DNA of 64,000 bases. It comes from Prochlorococcus sp. AG-402-K14 (GTDB lineage: Bacteria > Cyanobacteriota > Cyanobacteriia > PCC-6307 > Cyanobiaceae). How positions within the stretch are numbered: the stretch's first letter is position 1; each line of letters begins with the position of its first letter. The notes under the pieces were generated by a model. It was not told the DNA's origin, did no database searches, and saw only the letters and a program-made list of their open reading frames with translations. The DNA lies in the NCBI GenBank assembly GCA_003216815.1, contig QCIG01000004.1, positions 1 to 64,000 on the forward strand, written 5' to 3'. The position numbers and the translations under genes are program-made. Below are positions 60,454 to 64,000 of the stretch, piece after piece.

Positions 60454-60563
60454 CCAAGCTTACTTTTATATGCAACCGAAAGCTCCTTTATTAGTTCTCG
60501 CAGGCCAAGAAAAACAAGACCAAAAGAAACTAAAACAAGAATAATTGGAACTGCACTACTCAT
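60450..60563 (-). CDS. Single-span membrane protein, 37 aa
   Basis: ATG at 60563 to TGA at 60450. The protein begins MSSAVPIILVLVSFGLVFLG and continues LRELIKELSVAYKSKLG: one helix and a basic tail. Its stop overlaps the next ATG (ATGA), and its own ATG shares a base with the stop of the gene before (TGATG). Such tight coupling argues that it is real. No family recognised. Confidence 0.6.
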   Translation of the reverse strand: MSSAVPIILVLVSFGLVFLGLRELIKELSVAYKSKLG

Positions 60564-60706
60564 CACTTAAAAACATTTAATATTTTTTTAGCAATAAAAT
60601 CACTCAAAAACAAGATATCAATTAATAGCAAAACAAAACTTAATAAGAAAAAGTTAAGTCTTTTAAGCCATATCAAAACTCTTTTATTTTTTGATCTATT
60701 AACCAT
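60563..60706 (-). CDS. Single-span membrane protein, 47 aa
   Basis: ATG at 60706 to TGA at 60563. The basic start MVNRSKNKRVLIWLKRL precedes one helix (FFLLSFVLLLIDILFL) and a short tail ending NVFK. First gene of the three-gene minus-strand unit. It lies beside the A/T-only inverted repeat at 60715-60755, which may hold its promoter. No family recognised. Confidence 0.55.
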   Translation of the reverse strand: MVNRSKNKRVLIWLKRLNFFLLSFVLLLIDILFLSDFIAKKILNVFK

Positions 60707-60711
60707 AGAAG

Positions 60712-60903
60712 TTGATAATATATATTTTTAAATATCATTTAAAAATATATATTATAGTATTATTTTTATTGATTCTTTTCTTTTCAATTTTAGGTTTTGT
60801 TGTAAATAAAGCCGAAACTTACTCACTTTCAAAAAAGTCCAGACGAATGCTAAAACCTCGAAAAAAAGGCATTGGAACAAAAACCTTAAAAAATAGCTTA
60901 TAA
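60712..60903 (+). CDS. Possible small membrane protein, up to 63 aa
   Basis: Open from TTG at 60712, but the first 15 codons are only the translated inverted repeat. A TTG at 60769 would give 44 residues starting MILFFSILGFVVNKAE with a basic tail rich in Lys and Arg (SKKSRRMLKPRKKGIG). One membrane helix. Real start and reality are uncertain. Confidence 0.4.
   Translation: MIIYIFKYHLKIYIIVLFLLILFFSILGFVVNKAETYSLSKKSRRMLKPRKKGIGTKTLKNSL
60715..60755. repeat. Perfect A/T-only 19-bp inverted repeat
   Basis: ATAATATATATTTTTAAAT (60715-60733), loop ATC, exact reverse complement at 60737-60755. It sits between the divergent 47-aa and 63-aa genes. It could extrude as a cruciform, bind a regulator or form a leader hairpin. 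Confidence 0.85.
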
Positions 60904-60935
60904 TTATTAATTATGAAAATAGCTATCTAATTCAA

Positions 60936-61229
60936 ATGCAAGAAAATGATTCTATGACCAATAATCAAGGTATGGATTCAGAGAATGATGGTCAAAATAA
61001 AATCAAACCTATAAATGGTCCAGAACTTTTTAAGCAAACCTCAAGTCCTAGACCCTCACCTAAATGGATTAACAATAGAGGAGAAGAGGTAAAACAAGTT
61101 TTTGGATTTAATGAAAATGCTGAACTGGTTAATGCCAGAGTAGCAATGATCGGTTTTTTAATGCTAATACTTACTGAACTTGCTTTCGCTGGGGAACCGG
61201 CGACTCAGAAAATTTTTGGAATTAACTAG
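60936..61229 (+). CDS. hli: High-light-inducible protein (chlorophyll a/b-binding-like)
   Basis: 97 residues. The C-terminal half has the one-helix signature FNENAELVNARVAMIGFLML with the ExxNxRxAMIGF chlorophyll-binding pattern. The N-terminal ~50 residues are polar and Asn/Gln-rich, longer than in most short cyanobacterial Hli proteins. Thylakoid photoprotection. ATG at 60936 (MQEND); a second Met follows six residues later. Confidence 0.92.
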   Translation: MQENDSMTNNQGMDSENDGQNKIKPINGPELFKQTSSPRPSPKWINNRGEEVKQVFGFNENAELVNARVAMIGFLMLILTELAFAGEPATQKIFGIN

Positions 61230-61274
61230 AGTAAAATATTTATACTATTATCCCAACTAATCAATTTATAGGCT

Positions 61275-61487
61275 ATGAATAAAAAAACATTAGTAGGTAT
61301 TTCATATGTATCTGCTTGGATAATTATTTGGGGAACAATTGGTTCACTCATTGATTTTTATTTCCTGCAAAATACATATCTTCCTGGTTCTCCAGGTCAA
61401 TTTTTAACATTTATCATTACAGCAATTATTACCTCAATAATAGCTGTAAGAATATTCCCAATAGTAAATAATAAATTTATAAGTTAA
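61275..61487 (+). CDS. Small two-span membrane protein, 70 aa
   Basis: ATG start. Helix one is LVGISYVSAWIIIWGTIGSL, then a short turn (NTYLPGSPG), then helix two FLTFIITAIITSIIAVRIF. Follows hli by 45 bases on the same strand, so may be co-expressed under light stress. No family recognised. Confidence 0.6.
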   Translation: MNKKTLVGISYVSAWIIIWGTIGSLIDFYFLQNTYLPGSPGQFLTFIITAIITSIIAVRIFPIVNNKFIS

Positions 61488-61723
61488 TAACGATAACGTT
61501 TAAGAACTTGAGAAGGTTGATCACTCACTCCCTTCTGATAGAGAAGCCATTGATTAGTTTCAAGATCATGATCACACCCCAATCCTTCAAGTTCAATAGA
61601 TTTTAATCTCATTTGATAGTGGCATTGCTGATCCGCTTCAAATGCTGATTTGTAACCTGTAAAAAAGTATAAAAATCCAAGAATAATTGCTATTAAAGAT
61701 ATAAACAAAATAGTAAACTTCAT
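61484..61723 (-). CDS. Small membrane-anchored hypothetical protein, 79 aa
   Basis: N-terminal helix (about 3-22, FTILFISLIAIILGFLYFF) then a soluble part with two cysteines (QQCHYQMRLKSIELEGLGCD) that could form a disulfide outside the cytoplasm. 3' end overlaps the plus-strand 70-aa gene by four bases. No family recognised. Confidence 0.6.
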   Translation of the reverse strand: MKFTILFISLIAIILGFLYFFTGYKSAFEADQQCHYQMRLKSIELEGLGCDHDLETNQWLLYQKGVSDQPSQVLKRYRY

Positions 61724-61785
61724 CTTATTATAGTAAATTATTATTTAATATTAGCTTTAATCGGAGAGAAAAGAAAGAATTATGA

Positions 61786-61968
61786 TTATTCCTTTATTTC
61801 TTTTTCTAAAGGTATTTCACATTCAGTTAAATCTTGATCATTTAAACGGTCTAGTATACGAACCATATCAATAGATGACAACTCACCATTAGTTCCCCAC
61901 TTAAGAGTTGTCTTTCTCTGTTGTGGAATATTTTTTGTTTTTTGCTCCTGTTTTTTCTCTGGCAACAT
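61786..61968 (-). CDS. Small soluble hypothetical protein, 60 aa
   Basis: Basic start MLPEKKQEQKTKN, then KWGTNGELSSIDMVRILDRL and an acidic end ECEIPLEKEIKE. No membrane segment. Same strand as the 79-aa gene, 62 bases upstream of it. No family recognised. Confidence 0.5.
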   Translation of the reverse strand: MLPEKKQEQKTKNIPQQRKTTLKWGTNGELSSIDMVRILDRLNDQDLTECEIPLEKEIKE

Positions 61969-62140
61969 TAGTAATTAAGCCCTCTATTAGAAATCTTAAA
62001 ATATTGATGTTCAATATAAGAACTCAGGAAAGTATTCTTAGTTAAACTTTACTTTTATTTTTCCTTAATAGTAACTTTTTCCTATTCTCAGAAAGTTAGC
62101 AGGTGATTTGTGTGGTTACAAAAACAAGGTCATAAAAATA

Positions 62141-62416
62141 CTAACCTCGTCCAAAATTGTAAACAAAATCCTGAAACGATGGATTATAAAAATAAACTAA
62201 AACACTAATAACTAATAAAACATTCAACCCAATTACTATTGAACCTATAATTACTCTCTGACGTTTACCAGGCACTTTATATTTCAAGCCAGCGGGAAGG
62301 TTAACCAATACATCGGGATCTCTAGGGCTTGATTTCTTAAATTTATTCTCTTTGACCTTATTGGTCTTAATTGCCTTATCCTTATTTTTCTTGGAATTAG
62401 AATCTTTGGAGACCAT
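62141..62416 (-). CDS. Small single-span membrane protein with basic tail, 91 aa
   Basis: Very Lys-rich cytosolic N-terminus (1-55) with PDVLVNLPAGLKYKVPGKR, then one helix (VIIGSIVIGLNVLLVISVLVY) and a short end (FQDFVYNFGRG). ATG start. No family recognised; the PAGLKYKVPGKRQR segment looks constrained. Confidence 0.6.
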   Translation of the reverse strand: MVSKDSNSKKNKDKAIKTNKVKENKFKKSSPRDPDVLVNLPAGLKYKVPGKRQRVIIGSIVIGLNVLLVISVLVYFYNPSFQDFVYNFGRG

Positions 62417-62539
62417 TTTCTTAGTAAGAATAAATTCTTTATTTTTATAGTTCTAAGCTTACTTAATATAAATCAGATAAAACCTATTTTGTTCTAGTTT
62501 TTCACATTATTTTTTTTTTTGAGTCAACAAACAAAAATA

Positions 62540-62563
62540 ACGTTATCAATTTATTGATAACGT
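62540..62563 (-). terminator. Hairpin terminator of the 108-aa gene
   Basis: ACGTTATCAAT pairs with ATTGATAACGT around two bases. On the minus strand it begins immediately after the stop codon and is followed by TATTTTTG. Confidence 0.7.
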
Positions 62564-62890
62564 CTAGCAATATTTTTTTAAAGCATCAAGAATACTTTTA
62601 GCATTTTGTCTTTTTAAGTTAGAATTATTAGCCATTATTAAATTTGCTTCCAAGCCAAGCAATCTAGTCTGACAAGAAAATTTTTTATCCATTGCGGCAT
62701 TTTTTTGATATTTGTGTATCTGAAGTAATGCTTTATTACAAGAATTAATATCTCTATAACAACTCTTTACTAACAAATTAATTATCTTATGATCTCTAGA
62801 TTCAAAGGCCAGGAGGGGCGTCGAAGCAAAAAAAATATATATGTATAAAATAAATAGGAATTTGATTTTTTTTAATGGATAGATAATCAA
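62564..62890 (-). CDS. Small exported hypothetical protein, 108 aa
   Basis: Basic start and hydrophobic stretch (about 10-29, FLFILYIYIFFASTPLLAF) form a likely signal peptide. The mature part has four cysteines (SCYRDINSC, SCQTR, KKYC) suited to disulfides in the periplasm. No family recognised. Ends in its own terminator hairpin. Confidence 0.6.
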   Translation of the reverse strand: MIIYPLKKIKFLFILYIYIFFASTPLLAFESRDHKIINLLVKSCYRDINSCNKALLQIHKYQKNAAMDKKFSCQTRLLGLEANLIMANNSNLKRQNAKSILDALKKYC

Positions 62891-63002
62891 AGCATAATCC
62901 CCATCAAAAAAAGTGGATAAATCATTTCTATTTTAAGTAAGATTTCTTTCTTAGAAAAAGAATGGTTTTTCTATCAGGCTAAATGTATATCTTTACAAAA
63001 AA

Positions 63003-63027
63003 GGGACTCCTATTTTAAAAGAGTCCC
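63003..63027 (-). terminator. Intrinsic terminator of the HU gene
   Basis: GGGACTC (63003-63009) and GAGTCCC (63021-63027). On the minus strand the stem is followed by TTTTTT, 46 bases after the HU stop. Confidence 0.85.
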
Positions 63028-63072
63028 GTTAAGTAAGAAATTGTTAATTAAAAAATTTAGATTTTCAACAAA

Positions 63073-63348
63073 TCATCCCTGAACTCGATCCTTAAACAGC
63101 TTTCCAGCAGTGAAGGCAGGCACACGCTTAGCAGGTATTGCTATCTTTTCTCCAGTTTTAGGGTTTAAACCTTGACGAGCGGAACGATCGCGGGGCTCAA
63201 ACGAACCAAACCCCAGAATGGAGACTTTCTTACCCTCCACTACAGAATCAATAATTGTGTCTATGGCGGCATCAACTACCAGAGAGACGTCTGTTTTAGT
63301 TAGCTCTGTACGAGCTGCAACTAGGTTGACTAAATCTGCTTTGTTCAT
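63073..63348 (-). CDS. hupB: HU-family nucleoid protein
   Basis: DNA-bending histone-like protein. 91 residues from ATG at 63348: MNKADLVNLVAARTELTKT, VSILGFGSFEPRDRSARQGL, NPKTGEKIAIPAKRVPAF and KLFKDRVQG. The frame continues upstream to 63447, but that part is not HU. Complete and typical. Confidence 0.96.
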   Translation of the reverse strand: MNKADLVNLVAARTELTKTDVSLVVDAAIDTIIDSVVEGKKVSILGFGSFEPRDRSARQGLNPKTGEKIAIPAKRVPAFTAGKLFKDRVQG

Positions 63349-63448
63349 TGGAAAGATTGTATGTAGCAGGGAGTAAAAGGAAGAAAACCAAATAGAGGAA
63401 TTAGTTTCCAAAAAACCCAATCTTGCTAATGGTATGGACCAAATCACT

Positions 63449-64000
63449 TAGCTGCAACCCAAAGACCCTGTGGCAGTGAGCTTTATAAAAAGTATATGGG
63501 CTTATTTTTTTGATTAAATAATCATTCAGAGATTTTCAAAGAATCACTTGAATAAAATACAATCTTCCGATTTTTGCCCAAACACTAGTCAGGACGTGCT
63601 TTCTTGAAAGATGCGTTTTCTAATTTATTAAGCAAAAAAGGTACTAACTTTTGAAATTAATTATTTTTTCGACTTAAAACAATACATTTAATTAAATTCA
63701 CCTGAATTCACAAAGATCCGCAGAACAGCACATTTATTGGTATTACAAAATAATTAACAGTCAAAAAAGGAAGGCTATAAATTCTAAATCTCACTTTTTT
63801 CAGCTCAAAGCTTCCATTTGAAGCTCTCATCCTAAAAAACCTCTAAAATTTTTTTCCAAGACTTGAAAAAATAAAATTTTGCTACCAGAATCAGATCTAT
63901 CAACTTCATCAAGAAAACTAAATCAAACAAAATAATTAGATCAGTAAACTAAAAGGATTTAGTAATGATTTAAGACAAATCCCTCAATTCTTACCACAAA
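63449..64000. other. Gene-free A/T-rich stretch to window end
   Basis: About 550 bases upstream of the HU gene with no credible ORF on either strand. It must hold the HU promoter, but I see no clear -35/-10 pair. A small hairpin (AGCTTC-CATTT-GAAGCT, near 63808-63824) is the only structure noticed. Confidence 0.5.

Noticed and set aside
63349-63447. N-terminal extension of the HU ORF
   Set aside because: HU proteins start at MNKADLV; upstream residues are non-homologous.

Overview
The window looks like a chromosome segment of the marine picocyanobacterium Prochlorococcus. The DNA is AT-rich (roughly one third G+C by eye), genes are short and tightly packed with many 1-60 base overlaps, and cyanobacterial marker genes are present: bimodular ThiE, an ARC6/Ftn2-like division protein, DUF3122, DUF3611, DUF1517 and TIGR03792 family proteins, a ClpR-ClpP pair and a high-light-inducible protein. 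A nickel superoxide dismutase with its maturation protease is also typical of open-ocean picocyanobacteria. I infer a low-light-adapted (NATL-like) strain, but sequence reading alone cannot fix the clade.

Layout. 1-2.5 kb is gene-poor: the tail of a TPR/glycosyltransferase-like gene, a 2OG-Fe(II) oxygenase, a 25-bp-stem hairpin, a cluster of DnaA-box-like sites, one 51-codon gene and a small apparently frameshifted ORF. 2.5-13 kb holds lexA (with a likely self-operator), argF, ftsH, ribD, cobL, nadK, pheS, surE and ribF. 13-19 kb holds thiE-thiS, DUF1517, two small genes, larB/cpmA, ispF and a truncated kdsB remnant. 19-29.5 kb holds trmD, era, a Bax-inhibitor-like protein, phoH, rpsP, ffh, an ARC6-like gene, pdhA and a group 2 sigma factor. 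29.5-45.6 kb holds nnrD/E, mnmA, lnt, an FKBP isomerase, sodN-sodX, trpC, lpdA, a SpoU methylase, murA, tRNA-Leu, argD, folC, an FAD oxidase and a deaminase. 45.7-57.8 kb holds tRNA-His, miaB, the ddl-ftsQ-ftsZ division cluster, SRP RNA, panB, hemW, a PIN-TRAM protein, clpR-clpP, ilvC and cobD. 57.8-64 kb holds two surface-polysaccharide genes, an island of small, mostly membrane, proteins, and HU.

Functional links. SRP RNA and Ffh are both present. PdhA (E1 alpha) and LpdA (E3) belong to pyruvate dehydrogenase. RibD and RibF make flavins. CobL and CobD belong to cobalamin synthesis. SodN and SodX are precursor and processing protease. Ddl, MurA, FtsQ, FtsZ and the ARC6-like protein serve wall synthesis and division.

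The least explained parts are a coupled minus-strand operon of three small membrane proteins (59992-60706) whose last member resembles only the N-terminus of NdhF, a cobD gene whose conserved N-terminus has no ATG/GTG/TTG start, near-perfect hairpins inside three coding regions, and the DnaA-box cluster near 1.9-2.1 kb.
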